A stretch of DNA of 20,185 bases, taken from NCBI GenBank assembly GCA_036745245.1, contig DAIOGN010000053.1:1-20185 (forward strand), given 5' to 3'. Shown here piece by piece: positions 1-7,783 of the stretch. This DNA is from DAIOGN01 sp036745245. Its GTDB lineage: Bacteria > Zixibacteria > MSB-5A5 > JAUVRN01. Numbering within the stretch: the first letter of the stretch is position 1; each line of letters begins with the position of its first letter. The notes beneath the pieces were generated by a model, which had not been told where the DNA came from, ran no database searches, and saw only the letters and a program-made list of their open reading frames with translations. Position numbers and translations under genes: made by a program.

Positions 1-437
1 TGCTCGAGCATCGCCTCGCCGGACTCGTCGAATAGCACGTCCACGACGACGCGCACCACGATCATGTCCACGTCGGCCGGTGTCTTGTCCTTCAGGGGGC
101 AGAAGCGCGCGTCGTACAGCTTGATGGGGCGCAGGTTGATGTACAGATCGAGATTGAAGCGGATGCCCGCGATCACCGCGCGCTCCACCAGGCCCACTTC
201 CACACGCGGATCGCCGATGGCGCCCAGCAGGACGGCGTCCATCTGGCGCAGCTCGGTGAACACCGACTCGGGCACCAGTTCCTTTGTGGCCAGGTAGTGC
301 TCCGACCCAAACGGGTACTCCACTGTATTGAATTCGAAACCGCCCTGACCGGCGCTGGCACGCAGCACCTTGAGCGCCTCGGAGGTCACCTCGGGGCCGA
401 TGCCGTCCCCGCCGAACACCGCGATCTGGTAGCCCAT
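1..437 (-). CDS. leuB: 3-isopropylmalate dehydrogenase-type (LeuB family) protein, N-terminal part, cut by window edge
   Basis: Only the first 145 codons are inside the window; family members are about 350 residues. LeuB-family enzymes oxidatively decarboxylate a malate-type substrate with NAD in the cytoplasm. Visible family marks are the N-terminal FGGDGIGPEV at residues 8-17, GAIGDP at 72-77 and NLRP at 101-104 with substrate-type arginines around it. The ATG overlaps the TAA of the upstream synthase gene by one base (TAATG), so the two are probably translationally coupled. After VVR (126-129, Arg129) the sequence reads VVVDVLF, where the family normally has a motif like ENTEGLY. The usual catalytic Tyr position therefore holds Phe136. 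This departure lies in the last 50 bases of the window and no other frame restores the motif. Isopropylmalate is the likeliest substrate, but homoisocitrate or isocitrate cannot be excluded. Confidence 0.8.
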   Translation of the reverse strand, partial: MGYQIAVFGGDGIGPEVTSEALKVLRASAGQGGFEFNTVEYPFGSEHYLATKELVPESVFTELRQMDAVLLGAIGDPRVEVGLVERAVIAGIRFNLDLYINLRPIKLYDARFCPLKDKTPADVDMIVVRVVVDVLFDESGEAMLE

Positions 438-1894
438 TATCTTGAGCCGCCTGATCCGCGAGATCCGCCTGATCCGCGAGATCCGCCTGAGCCGCGCGAT
501 CCGCCCGGGCCGCCTGAGCCGCGCGATCCGCCTGAGCCGCCTGAACCACCCGGGCCAGCCGAGCCGGCCGGGCCGCTCATGTCGCCCGCCCCACCCTCGA
601 GCCGATTCGTCCACGCGGCGAGCGTGTCCATGGGCAGGTGATGTTTGCTCTCGGCCGCTTCGAATTTGCAGATCTCGATCAACTCTTCCTCCGACAACAC
701 GCGGTTGCGCTCCTTGGCGGCGCGAAAGATCTCCTGCACGAGATGCTCGCGCGGCTCGATACCGTGCTCGTGCAGCCAGTACACCACGTTGGACAAGCCC
801 GACATGAACCCCACTTCAATCTTCTGATGCGTGCCCACCATGCCCGCCGGCACGCCTGAGTACACCCGGTCGGCCAGCCAGTCGTCGCCCTTTTTCTGCG
901 CCTTGATGATGGCAGCCGCGTGCACGCCCGTGGCCGTGCGGAAGGCGTCGCGGCCGAATGCAGGGTAGTTGTCGGGAATCGGAAAGCCGATGCATTCGGA
1001 TGCGAGCTTCACGTATTCGGCCAGGGGAGTGAGATCGGTATCGATGTACCCCATGAGCCTGAGATTGATCAGAAGCTGGTCCATCGCGCAGTTGCCCACG
1101 CGCTCGCCGATGCCGAGGGCGGTGGCGTGAACGCGATCCACGCCCGACGTCACGGCCGTGATGGTGTTGATCACGCCGAGCCCGCGATCGTTGTGCCCGT
1201 GCCAGTCGACCTTCACAGGTTTGCCGGTCTTCGCCACGATCCCCTTCACGAACGTCACCAGGTTGCGGACACCCCGCGGAGTGATGTGCCCCACCGTGTC
1301 GCACACGCACACACGGCTGGCGCCGCACTCAATCGCCGTGGTGTACATCTTCTCCACCGCCTCCGGCGTGGCGCGGCAGGTGTCTTCCGTGACGTACATC
1401 ACGGGCAGGCCGTTCTCCACCGCATACGTCACGGCTTCTTCCGTGAGCTTCAGCATGTGATCGAGGGTCCACTCCTCGGCAAATTGGCGAATGGGGGACG
1501 AACCGATGAACGTACACGCTTCGATGGGAATCCCCACCAGCTGGGAGATCTCGATTAACGGAGTGATGTCGGATTTCACCGTGCGCACCGCGCAATTCGG
1601 CGTGATGTGGAGTTTTTCGCGCGCAATCTCCCGGCAGAGCGCGGTGATGTCCTCGCACGCGCGAGGCCCGGCGCCCGGCAGGCCCACATCCAGCGTGTGG
1701 ATTCCGAGCCGCTCCATGAGGTGAAGCAGCCGCAGTTTGGAACCGATGTCGGGATCGCGCGACGACGGAGACTGCAATCCGTCACGCAGCGTCTCGTCGT
1801 CGAACTCCACCGGACGAGAGCGCTTTGGATAGGGCTCTCCCGCCTGGTTCCAGTCGTAGATCAGTTCGGTGATCGGTGGGTGCTCGTGCGACAT
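437..1894 (-). CDS. 2-isopropylmalate synthase-type DRE-TIM enzyme (LeuA2-like) with Gly/Ser/Arg repeat tail
   Basis: This cytoplasmic enzyme condenses acetyl-CoA with a 2-oxoacid. The sequence shows the DRE-TIM start ETLRDGLQ at 34-41, the metal-binding HGHND at 232-236, GIGERVGN at 261-268 and a conserved GVH at 323-325. At 485 residues it is long for this short type, and I see no C-terminal LeuA regulatory domain. Residues about 434-485 are instead a low-complexity Gly/Ser/Arg tail encoded by 9-nt repeats. It lies 22 bp downstream of the acyl-CoA dehydrogenase, and its stop overlaps the start of the LeuB-type gene. No clear ribosome binding site precedes the ATG. The pairing with a LeuB-type enzyme favours leucine synthesis. 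Homocitrate synthase or Re-citrate synthase belong to the same superfamily and remain possible. The reaction class is secure; the exact oxoacid is not. Confidence 0.85.
   Translation of the reverse strand: MSHEHPPITELIYDWNQAGEPYPKRSRPVEFDDETLRDGLQSPSSRDPDIGSKLRLLHLMERLGIHTLDVGLPGAGPRACEDITALCREIAREKLHITPNCAVRTVKSDITPLIEISQLVGIPIEACTFIGSSPIRQFAEEWTLDHMLKLTEEAVTYAVENGLPVMYVTEDTCRATPEAVEKMYTTAIECGASRVCVCDTVGHITPRGVRNLVTFVKGIVAKTGKPVKVDWHGHNDRGLGVINTITAVTSGVDRVHATALGIGERVGNCAMDQLLINLRLMGYIDTDLTPLAEYVKLASECIGFPIPDNYPAFGRDAFRTATGVHAAAIIKAQKKGDDWLADRVYSGVPAGMVGTHQKIEVGFMSGLSNVVYWLHEHGIEPREHLVQEIFRAAKERNRVLSEEELIEICKFEAAESKHHLPMDTLAAWTNRLEGGAGDMSGPAGSAGPGGSGGSGGSRGSGGPGGSRGSGGSRGSGGSRGSGGSR
441..575. 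repeat. Array of about fifteen degenerate 9-nt units inside the synthase C-terminus
   Basis: On the plus strand the units follow the consensus CCTGAGCCG, with variants such as CCTGATCCG, CGAGATCCG, CGCGATCCG and CCCGGGCCG. An 18-bp pair of units (450-467) is repeated exactly at 468-485. On the coding (minus) strand each unit gives three residues, GSG or GSR, so unit gain or loss keeps the frame. The array runs to just before the stop codon. Confidence 0.9.
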
Positions 1895-1916
1895 AGGGTC
1901 TGTCCGGAACCGAAAC

Positions 1917-3074
1917 TCAACGTCTGGCCGCCGACTCCTTGATGAGATGGCGCGCGATCACCATGCGCTGAATCTCCGAGGTGCCTTCGAAAATCTCAGT
2001 GACCCGCGCATCGCGGTAATGGCGCTCCACATGATACTCGCGAATGTACCCGTAGCCCCCCAGGATTTGAATGGCGGAGTGGCAAACCCGGGTCGACATC
2101 TCCGAGGCGAACAGCTTGGCCTCGGCCGCCAACCGGCCATAGTCGGCGCCTTCCTGCTTGAGGGAGGCCGCATGGTACACCAGGGCTCGCGCCGCCTCGA
2201 TCTGTGTGGCCATGTCGGCCAGCTTGAAGGAGATCCCCTGAAAACTCGAGATCGGCTTGCCGAATTGTACGCGCTCCTGAGAATACTTCAGCGAACGGTC
2301 GAAGGCCGCCTGCGCGATCCCCAGGGCCTGCGCACCCACGGAGATGCGGCCCGAGTCGAGGGAGTGCATCGCGATTCCGAACCCGCGGCCTACGGAACCC
2401 AGGATAGAAGATTTCGGCACGCGGACGTCGACCAGCGACAGTTCGCACGTGGGCGACGCCTTGTACCCCATCTTTTTTTCGCGTGTGGCCACGGTGAACC
2501 CGGGGGTGCCCTTCTCCACCAGAAAGGCCGTGATGCCACGGTGTCCGCGAGCGCGATCCACCGTTGCAAATACGATGACCACATGCGCGATCGATCCATT
2601 GGTAACGTAGATCTTGGTGCCGTTGAGAACGTAGTCGTCGCCTGTGGCGGCGGCAGAGGTGGTGAGGGCCGCAGCATCCGATCCGGCGCCCGGCTCGGTG
2701 AGCGCGAACGCTCCGAACAACTCGCCCGAGCACACGCCCGGCAGCCAGCGTTGCTTCTGCTCCTCCGTCCCGTAGTCGAGCAGAGGCGTGCTGAAGAGCG
2801 AATTGGAGAGCACCATGGTGGCCGTGTGCGAAGGACAGCCGCGCGATAACTCTTCCACCGCCACCGCGTAGGACACGTAGTCCATCCCCCCGCCGCCGTA
2901 GGCTTCGGGCACGGCCATGCCGAGAAAGCCCAGTTCGCCCATCTGACGCGTGACGTCGAGATCGAGTTCTTCCTTGGCGTCCGCGTGCTCGGCGATCGGC
3001 CAGATCTTCTCCTCGGCGAAACGCCGGGCCAGGTCCCGGATCTCTTTTTGTTCCGCCGTCAGTTCACAATGCAT
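1917..3074 (-). CDS. Acyl-CoA dehydrogenase, short-chain/butyryl-CoA type
   Basis: This FAD flavoenzyme interconverts acyl-CoA and trans-2-enoyl-CoA and passes electrons to ETF. Its 385 residues match the usual family length of about 380. Visible marks are the N-terminal helical domain, the FALTEPGAGSD flavin/substrate motif at 123-133, YVTNG at 156-160, the RVQFGKPIS segment of the C-terminal helical domain, and IFEGTSEIQR near the end. Glu363 of that last motif is the catalytic base position of short- and medium-chain enzymes. The start has AGGGGG about ten bases upstream. It sits between the crotonase gene (57-bp gap) and the synthase (22-bp gap) in a same-strand run. Its neighbours suggest a C4 acyl-CoA substrate, although branched short-chain substrates are equally compatible with the sequence. 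No ETF genes are in the window. Confidence 0.93.
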   Translation of the reverse strand: MHCELTAEQKEIRDLARRFAEEKIWPIAEHADAKEELDLDVTRQMGELGFLGMAVPEAYGGGGMDYVSYAVAVEELSRGCPSHTATMVLSNSLFSTPLLDYGTEEQKQRWLPGVCSGELFGAFALTEPGAGSDAAALTTSAAATGDDYVLNGTKIYVTNGSIAHVVIVFATVDRARGHRGITAFLVEKGTPGFTVATREKKMGYKASPTCELSLVDVRVPKSSILGSVGRGFGIAMHSLDSGRISVGAQALGIAQAAFDRSLKYSQERVQFGKPISSFQGISFKLADMATQIEAARALVYHAASLKQEGADYGRLAAEAKLFASEMSTRVCHSAIQILGGYGYIREYHVERHYRDARVTEIFEGTSEIQRMVIARHLIKESAARR

Positions 3075-3131
3075 GGATTCAAGCCCCCTTGAAGTCCTGC
3101 GTTCGTACCTCTGCCGCGGGCGCCTTCGTTC

Positions 3132-3920
3132 CTAGCGGCCCGTAAAGTTCGGTTTGCGTTTTTCCAGAAACGCGGTACAGCCTTCTTTCTGATCGGCCGA
3201 GGCGCACAGCACACCGAAGTGCGTGATCTCGTATTCGCATCCCGAAGGCAGATCCACGTTGAGCCCGAAGTTCACCGCTTTTTTCACAGTGGCCACGGCC
3301 AGCGGCCCGCGTTCGGAGATGCGCTGGGCCATCTTCCTGCAATGTTCGAGCAACCCCGCCGCCGGCACCACTTCGTCCACCAGCCCGATGCGCAGCGCCT
3401 CGTCGGCCTTCACGCGATCGCCGGTGTACAGAAGCTTCTTGGCCATGCCCGGCCCCACGAGGCGCGGCAACCGCTGCGTGCCACCGTACCCGGGAATGAT
3501 GCCCAGCGTGACTTCCGGCTGGCCGAGTTGCGCCGTGTCGGCCGCCACGCGAATGTCACACGCCATGGCGATCTCGCAGCCGCCACCCAGGGCGAAGCCG
3601 TTCACCGCGGCGATGATGGGCTTGGGCAGGCTTTCCATCTTGAAGAACAGGTCGATTCCCCGCTTGGACTTGGCGATCCCCCCCTGCACGTCGCAGCGTG
3701 CCAGTTCGCCGATGTCGGCACCAGCCACAAACGCCTTGTCGCCGCCGCCCGTGAGAATGATGCAGCGAATGTCCTCGCGTGCGCCGAGTTCATCGAAGGC
3801 GCGCGACAGCTCGGCGATGGTGGCATCGTTGAGCGCGTTGAGCACCTTCGGCCGGTCGATCGTCACCACCGCCACCGGCGCCTCGAGGTCAATTTTCAAA
3901 TTATCGTAGGCTTGAGCCAC
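3132..3920 (-). CDS. Enoyl-CoA hydratase/crotonase
   Basis: This cytoplasmic enzyme reversibly hydrates crotonyl-CoA or related enoyl-CoA to the 3-hydroxyacyl-CoA. The crotonase fold is shown by the oxyanion-hole segment AFVAGADI, by GGGCE with Glu116, and by PEVTLGIIPG with Glu136. Those are the two catalytic glutamates, with the 20-residue spacing of classical hydratases. I chose the GTG at 3920 because GAGGAG lies six bases upstream and it gives 262 residues, the usual family length. An in-frame ATG at 3956 overlaps the upstream stop (TGATG) and would add 12 residues that resemble no family N-terminus, but it could be used by translational coupling. It acts between the upstream hydroxybutyryl-CoA dehydrogenase and the downstream acyl-CoA dehydrogenase. 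Confidence 0.93.
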   Translation of the reverse strand: MAQAYDNLKIDLEAPVAVVTIDRPKVLNALNDATIAELSRAFDELGAREDIRCIILTGGGDKAFVAGADIGELARCDVQGGIAKSKRGIDLFFKMESLPKPIIAAVNGFALGGGCEIAMACDIRVAADTAQLGQPEVTLGIIPGYGGTQRLPRLVGPGMAKKLLYTGDRVKADEALRIGLVDEVVPAAGLLEHCRKMAQRISERGPLAVATVKKAVNFGLNVDLPSGCEYEITHFGVLCASADQKEGCTAFLEKRKPNFTGR

Positions 3921-3926
3921 AGTCGT

Positions 3927-3932
3927 CTCCTC
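3927..3932 (-). promoter_or_regulatory. Ribosome binding site deciding the crotonase start
   Basis: The minus strand reads GAGGAG, six bases before the GTG at 3920-3918. The competing ATG at 3956 has no purine-rich site. The site lies inside the reading frame that the longer start would translate. Confidence 0.6.
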
Positions 3933-3955
3933 TACCTCAAACGTCGTGGGATTCA

Positions 3956-4852
3956 TCAGGCGTTGTACTCGTAAAAGCCACGACCCGACTTGCGCCCGTA
4001 GTACCCCGCCTTCACCATCTGCTTCAGAAGCGGCGGCGCCGCGTAGCGGCCGTCCTTGAATTCCTGGAACATGATTTCGGCGATGTAGTACGTGGTGTCG
4101 AGCCCCACGAAATCGAGCAGCTCGAGAGGCCCCATGGGATGCCCGCAGCCGAGCTTCATGGCCGCATCGATGTCTTCGCGAGACGCCACGCCTTTCTCCA
4201 GCGCGCGCACCGCGTCGAGCAGGTAGGGAACCAGAAGCAGGTTCACCACGAAGCCGGGGGAGTCCTTGGCCGTCACCACGGTCTTCCCCAGCGCCCGCGC
4301 GAAGGCCGCTACTTCAGTATAGGTCTCATCCGAGGTGTCGATGGTGCGCACCACCTCCACCAGCTTCATCACGGGCACCGGATTGAAGAAGTGCAGTCCG
4401 CAGAAGCGGTCGCGGCGGCCGGTGGAAGCAGCCATTTCCGTGATGGACAGGCTCGACGTGTTCGATGCGAAAATCGCCGTGGGCTTAACCACGCGATCGA
4501 GCTCGGCGTAGAATGCCCGCTTCTCCTCGAGGTTCTCGATGATGGCTTCCACCACCAGGTCGCAGTCTGCGAAATCCTTGATCTGCGTAGTGCGGTGGAT
4601 GTTGGCGAGCGTGGCATCCTTCTCCTGGGATGTGCGCTTGCCTTTCTCCACGGCCTTGGCGAGCGATTTCTCGATGCGCGAGAGGCCTTTGTCCAGAAGC
4701 CCGTCTGATACTTCGCGCACCACCACCTCGAAACCGAACGACGCGGCGGTCTCCACGATGCCTCCGCCCATCAGGCCGCAGCCCGCCACGCCCACTTTCT
4801 GTATGCGGCCGGTCGTGCCGGCGCGTTTCTCCATGGTTTCTGTCATGGTCAT
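3956..4852 (-). CDS. 3-hydroxybutyryl-CoA dehydrogenase (3-hydroxyacyl-CoA dehydrogenase family)
   Basis: This enzyme interconverts acetoacetyl-CoA and 3-hydroxybutyryl-CoA with NAD(P)H in the cytoplasm. The Rossmann motif GCGLMGGG is at 24-31. The active-site residues are visible: Ser133 region (NTSSLS), His154 in GLHFFNP, Glu166 twelve residues later, and Asn204 in GFVVNL. The C-terminal dimerisation domain ends in GRGFYEYN. At 298 residues it is a stand-alone dehydrogenase, not a fusion with a hydratase. The ATG at 4852 has GGGGAGA seven bases upstream. Its stop overlaps a possible ATG of the crotonase gene by one base. Together with thiolase, crotonase and acyl-CoA dehydrogenase it completes the C4 acyl-CoA cycle encoded here. 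Confidence 0.95.
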   Translation of the reverse strand: MTMTETMEKRAGTTGRIQKVGVAGCGLMGGGIVETAASFGFEVVVREVSDGLLDKGLSRIEKSLAKAVEKGKRTSQEKDATLANIHRTTQIKDFADCDLVVEAIIENLEEKRAFYAELDRVVKPTAIFASNTSSLSITEMAASTGRRDRFCGLHFFNPVPVMKLVEVVRTIDTSDETYTEVAAFARALGKTVVTAKDSPGFVVNLLLVPYLLDAVRALEKGVASREDIDAAMKLGCGHPMGPLELLDFVGLDTTYYIAEIMFQEFKDGRYAAPPLLKQMVKAGYYGRKSGRGFYEYNA

Positions 4853-4911
4853 ATTGTGTCTCCCCGGCGGCTCTCAGGCCGCCTGAAACTTGTCAGTGCA
4901 GGGTGTCGACA

Positions 4912-5724
4912 TCACGGATTCCCGAGAATGAGCGGCAGCCCGTCTTTGCCGCCTCCGATCACCACCACCTTGCTGTTCTGGCTGGCGGCCAGTTTCTCGG
5001 TGGCCTCGATCCCCTTCCAGCGCAGCAACTCGGGTGTGAGCCCCGTCGACACGATGCGCTGGAAATCGGCGATGCCCTGCGCTTCGATGCGCTTCCGCTC
5101 GGCTTCCTTCTTCTCCTGCAGGAGCGTGAACTCCATCTGTTGGTTCCGCTGATCGGCCTCGAGCTTGGCATTGATGGCTTCCGAAATCTTGGCTGGCAGC
5201 GACACGTCGCGCACGATGATGTTGTCCACCTCGACGTACTTGTTCGCCATCATCGCTTTCACCGAGGCCAGCACGTCGGAGGCGATCTCTTCTCGCTTCG
5301 TGGAGTAGATTTCCTCGGGTTTGAACTTGCCGATCACGCGGCGCGACTCGCCGCGCAGGGCCGGTGACACCACCGTGTTATAAAAGTCGCGTCCCACCTT
5401 GATCTGAAGGCTGTCCAGTTGCTGCATGCGCGGCCGGTACCAGATGGACACGTCGAGCGCGATCTGCGCGCCGTCGGCCGACAGCACCTGAATGTGCTCC
5501 TCTTTGTTGTCCCACTGCGTCTTGTACACTTCGATCCGGTTCCACGGCATGTGCCACTGAAAGCCTTCCGGATAAATCGTCCCCATTTCGGTGCCGCCCC
5601 CGAACTGGAGGTACTTTACACCGTGATGGCCGGCCGGCACTGACGTGCCGCACGAAACCGAACCCCAGGCCAACAGAACCAGAGCCAACAGCAGCAGCTT
5701 GTGAAACCTGAATCCGGGTGTCAT
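4912..5724 (-). CDS. Prohibitin/SPFH (band 7) domain protein, probable lipoprotein or membrane-anchored
   Basis: SPFH proteins form membrane-bound oligomeric rings linked to protein quality control and membrane organisation. The 270-residue product begins with basic residues and a hydrophobic stretch (about 9-21), followed by GSVSC. Cys25 could therefore be a lipoprotein attachment site, but the box is not canonical. The band-7 core follows (about 28-200), with prohibitin-like segments such as FQWHMPWNRIEVY and IIVRDVSLP. A charged coiled-coil segment rich in Glu, Lys and Arg then leads to a small C-terminal region. The start at 5724 has GGGAGGGG nine bases upstream; the open frame upstream of it looks non-coding. 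It sits inside a metabolic run, 59 bp from the dehydrogenase gene, with no obvious functional link. Confidence 0.85.
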   Translation of the reverse strand: MTPGFRFHKLLLLALVLLAWGSVSCGTSVPAGHHGVKYLQFGGGTEMGTIYPEGFQWHMPWNRIEVYKTQWDNKEEHIQVLSADGAQIALDVSIWYRPRMQQLDSLQIKVGRDFYNTVVSPALRGESRRVIGKFKPEEIYSTKREEIASDVLASVKAMMANKYVEVDNIIVRDVSLPAKISEAINAKLEADQRNQQMEFTLLQEKKEAERKRIEAQGIADFQRIVSTGLTPELLRWKGIEATEKLAASQNSKVVVIGGGKDGLPLILGNP

Positions 5725-5819
5725 GATCGTCGTCCCCTCCCTGGCAAACGTTGCGTTTGTCCGGGCACCCCCCCCGCGCGGCACGCAAGGTAGCCGTGTG
5801 CGAACAGGCGGCCAAGGGT

Positions 5820-6572
5820 TTATTGGCGGGCGTTTCGGAGCGCTGCGCCGGTCCCGCCGCGGGCGGCCCGTTGCAACGTGGTGGGCAGGCGCGAGACGGC
5901 ATTGGTGATGGTGGACCGCCGCATCCGGTCGCGGTATTCCTGAATGAACGTGATCACCTCGCGCGGGTTGTGGTGCGCGCATTCACGCAGCATCCAGCCC
6001 AGACCCTTCTGCACGAAGGTGTCCGGGTCCTCCACCAGGGGCACGGCCACGCGTTCGAGAAACTCCCACTCACGGTCGAGTCGTGTGGAGCTCAGCGTGG
6101 CGAGCAGTGCGCCACGGCGAATCCACGGGTTGGTGTTCCGCGTCCAGCGTACCACCTCCTGGCGCCGCGACCGGTGGCGCTCACGGCAGCGTCGCACGAA
6201 GGGCGAGAGCATGCCGGGGCCGATGTTGTCGCACAGCGCCCAGGTGTCGATGTCCGACAGCCAGGACGCCCCCAGCTTCCAAACGCGGTCGTCGTAGAAC
6301 CCGTCGCACTCGCACACGACGAAGGTGGCGGCCATGCGTGAATCGTGCGCTCCGTCCTTCCACAGGTGTTGTGCAAGTTGCAGCACCGACGAAAGATCCT
6401 TGCGGGCGCGCAGTTCGGACACGTGCGCTTTCGCGATGGCGCGAATCTTCGGCACGGTGACGCCGTAGAACACCGCATTGGATTTGAGGTAGCGCTTTTC
6501 GTTCACCGCGCGCATGCGGGTGCCCGCACTCTGCAGCTCCGACAGCACAAGCGATGCACGCTTCGCAGGCAT
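5820..6572 (-). CDS. DNA alkylation repair protein, AlkD-like HEAT-repeat glycosylase
   Basis: AlkD-family proteins excise alkylated purines such as 3- and 7-alkyl bases without base flipping. The 250-residue protein is an all-helical HEAT-like repeat with the family segment FYGVTVPKIR at 35-44. Key residues of the bacterial AlkD active cleft have visible counterparts: Trp111 and Asp115 in TWALCDN, Arg152 in NPWIRRG, and Trp193 in KGLGWMLRE. The C-terminus after about residue 232 is Arg/Gly/Ala-rich and probably disordered. It starts 9 bp after the thiolase gene ends, with only a weak GGGG site, so it is likely cotranscribed with acyl-CoA genes to which it has no known functional link. Confidence 0.88.
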   Translation of the reverse strand: MPAKRASLVLSELQSAGTRMRAVNEKRYLKSNAVFYGVTVPKIRAIAKAHVSELRARKDLSSVLQLAQHLWKDGAHDSRMAATFVVCECDGFYDDRVWKLGASWLSDIDTWALCDNIGPGMLSPFVRRCRERHRSRRQEVVRWTRNTNPWIRRGALLATLSSTRLDREWEFLERVAVPLVEDPDTFVQKGLGWMLRECAHHNPREVITFIQEYRDRMRRSTITNAVSRLPTTLQRAARGGTGAALRNARQ

Positions 6573-6581
6573 GCGACCCCG

Positions 6582-7766
6582 CTACACGCGTTCGAACAAT
6601 GCGGCGATCCCCTGGCCTCCGCCGATGCAGAGAGAGGCGATCCCGCGCCGCGCCTTGCGCCTGCGCAGTTCGTACAGAAGGGTAAGAGCCAACCGCGTCC
6701 CCGACGCACCCAGGGGATGGCCAAGGGCCACGGCGCCGCCGTTGACATTGACCTTGTCGCGATTCAGGCCAAGCTCCTTCTCCACCGCCAGGTACTGGGC
6801 GGAGAACGCTTCGTTGATTTCGTACAGGTCGATGTCGGCGTCGGTGTGACCCGCCTTCTTCCACAAACGGCGGATGGAATGCGCGGGGCCAATTCCCATG
6901 ATCTCGGGCGGAACGCCCACGTAGTCCCACGCCACGACGAGTCCCAGCGGAGTGAGCTTGCGCGATTTCGCAGCCTCTGCCGACATCAGCACCACGGCCG
7001 CCGCGCCGTCGTTGATGCCCGAGGCGTTGCCCGCGGTCACTACCCCGTCTTTATCGAACACCGGACGCAGGGTCGCCATCTTCGCCAGGTCTGCATCGTG
7101 GCGGATGTGCTCGTCGGTGAGGAACTCCGTCTGGTTGCCCTTGCGGTCTTTCAACATCACCGGCACCATCTCCTCACGCAACGTGCCCGCCTTCGTGGCC
7201 GCAATCGCCGCCTGGTGCGAGCGGAACCCGAACGCGTCCACTTCCTCTCGTGAAATCTTGTACTGGCGCGCCAGGTTCTCGGCGGTGTTGGCCATGCCCA
7301 GATTGCAGTAGGGATCCACGAGCGACACCCAGAGCGAGTCCTCCAGGGCCGACTGTCCCAACGGCAGCCCCCAGCGCGCACCACGAATCACGTGCGGCGT
7401 CTGGCTCATGTTCTCCGCGCCGCCGGCCAGCACCACTTCGGCCTCGCCCAGCTGGATGAGTTGTGCTCCGTAGATAATGGCCTGCAGCCCGGAGCCGCAG
7501 ATCCGATTCATCGTGATCGCGGGCCGGTCGATGGGCACACCGGATTTCAGGGCGATATGGCGCGCCAGGTAGATGGCGTCGCCCGAAGTCTGCATCACGT
7601 TTCCGAAGGATGCGTGATCCACGTCGTTGGGCGACACCCCCGAACGCTCCAGCGCGCCCTTGGCCGCCACCACGCCCAACTCTGTGGCCGAGAGCGCCTT
7701 CAGGCCCCCGCCGAAGGAGCCAAACGCGGTGCGCGCGCCGTCTATGAGTACAACGTCTCTGCTCAT
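6582..7766 (-). CDS. Acetyl-CoA acetyltransferase (thiolase)
   Basis: This enzyme condenses two acetyl-CoA to acetoacetyl-CoA, or thiolytically cleaves 3-ketoacyl-CoA. The sequence has the full thiolase active site: nucleophile Cys90 in NRICGSG, the NEAFSAQ motif, His350 in GHPLGASG, and Cys380 in CIGGGQG. The 394-residue length is typical of the biosynthetic/degradative thiolase II family. It lies 17 bp downstream of the dihydrolipoamide dehydrogenase gene and 9 bp upstream of the AlkD-like gene. The ribosome binding site is weak, so it may depend on upstream translation. With the downstream dehydrogenase, crotonase and acyl-CoA dehydrogenase it supports a C4 cycle; direction cannot be read from sequence. 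Confidence 0.95.
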   Translation of the reverse strand: MSRDVVLIDGARTAFGSFGGGLKALSATELGVVAAKGALERSGVSPNDVDHASFGNVMQTSGDAIYLARHIALKSGVPIDRPAITMNRICGSGLQAIIYGAQLIQLGEAEVVLAGGAENMSQTPHVIRGARWGLPLGQSALEDSLWVSLVDPYCNLGMANTAENLARQYKISREEVDAFGFRSHQAAIAATKAGTLREEMVPVMLKDRKGNQTEFLTDEHIRHDADLAKMATLRPVFDKDGVVTAGNASGINDGAAAVVLMSAEAAKSRKLTPLGLVVAWDYVGVPPEIMGIGPAHSIRRLWKKAGHTDADIDLYEINEAFSAQYLAVEKELGLNRDKVNVNGGAVALGHPLGASGTRLALTLLYELRRRKARRGIASLCIGGGQGIAALFERV

Positions 7767-7783
7767 TATAGTAGGTCCATCCG

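Noticed and set aside
297..641. Plus-strand frame encoding a Pro/Asp/Arg/Glu repeat protein
   Set aside because: It is the complement of the Gly/Ser/Arg repeat tail of the minus-strand synthase. The synthase and LeuB-type genes occupy the minus strand with clear family motifs.
5725..5982. N-terminal extension of the prohibitin-like protein
   Set aside because: The extra 86 codons are rich in Arg, Pro and His, overlap the end of the AlkD-like gene in another frame, and precede a clear signal/anchor sequence with its own ribosome binding site.
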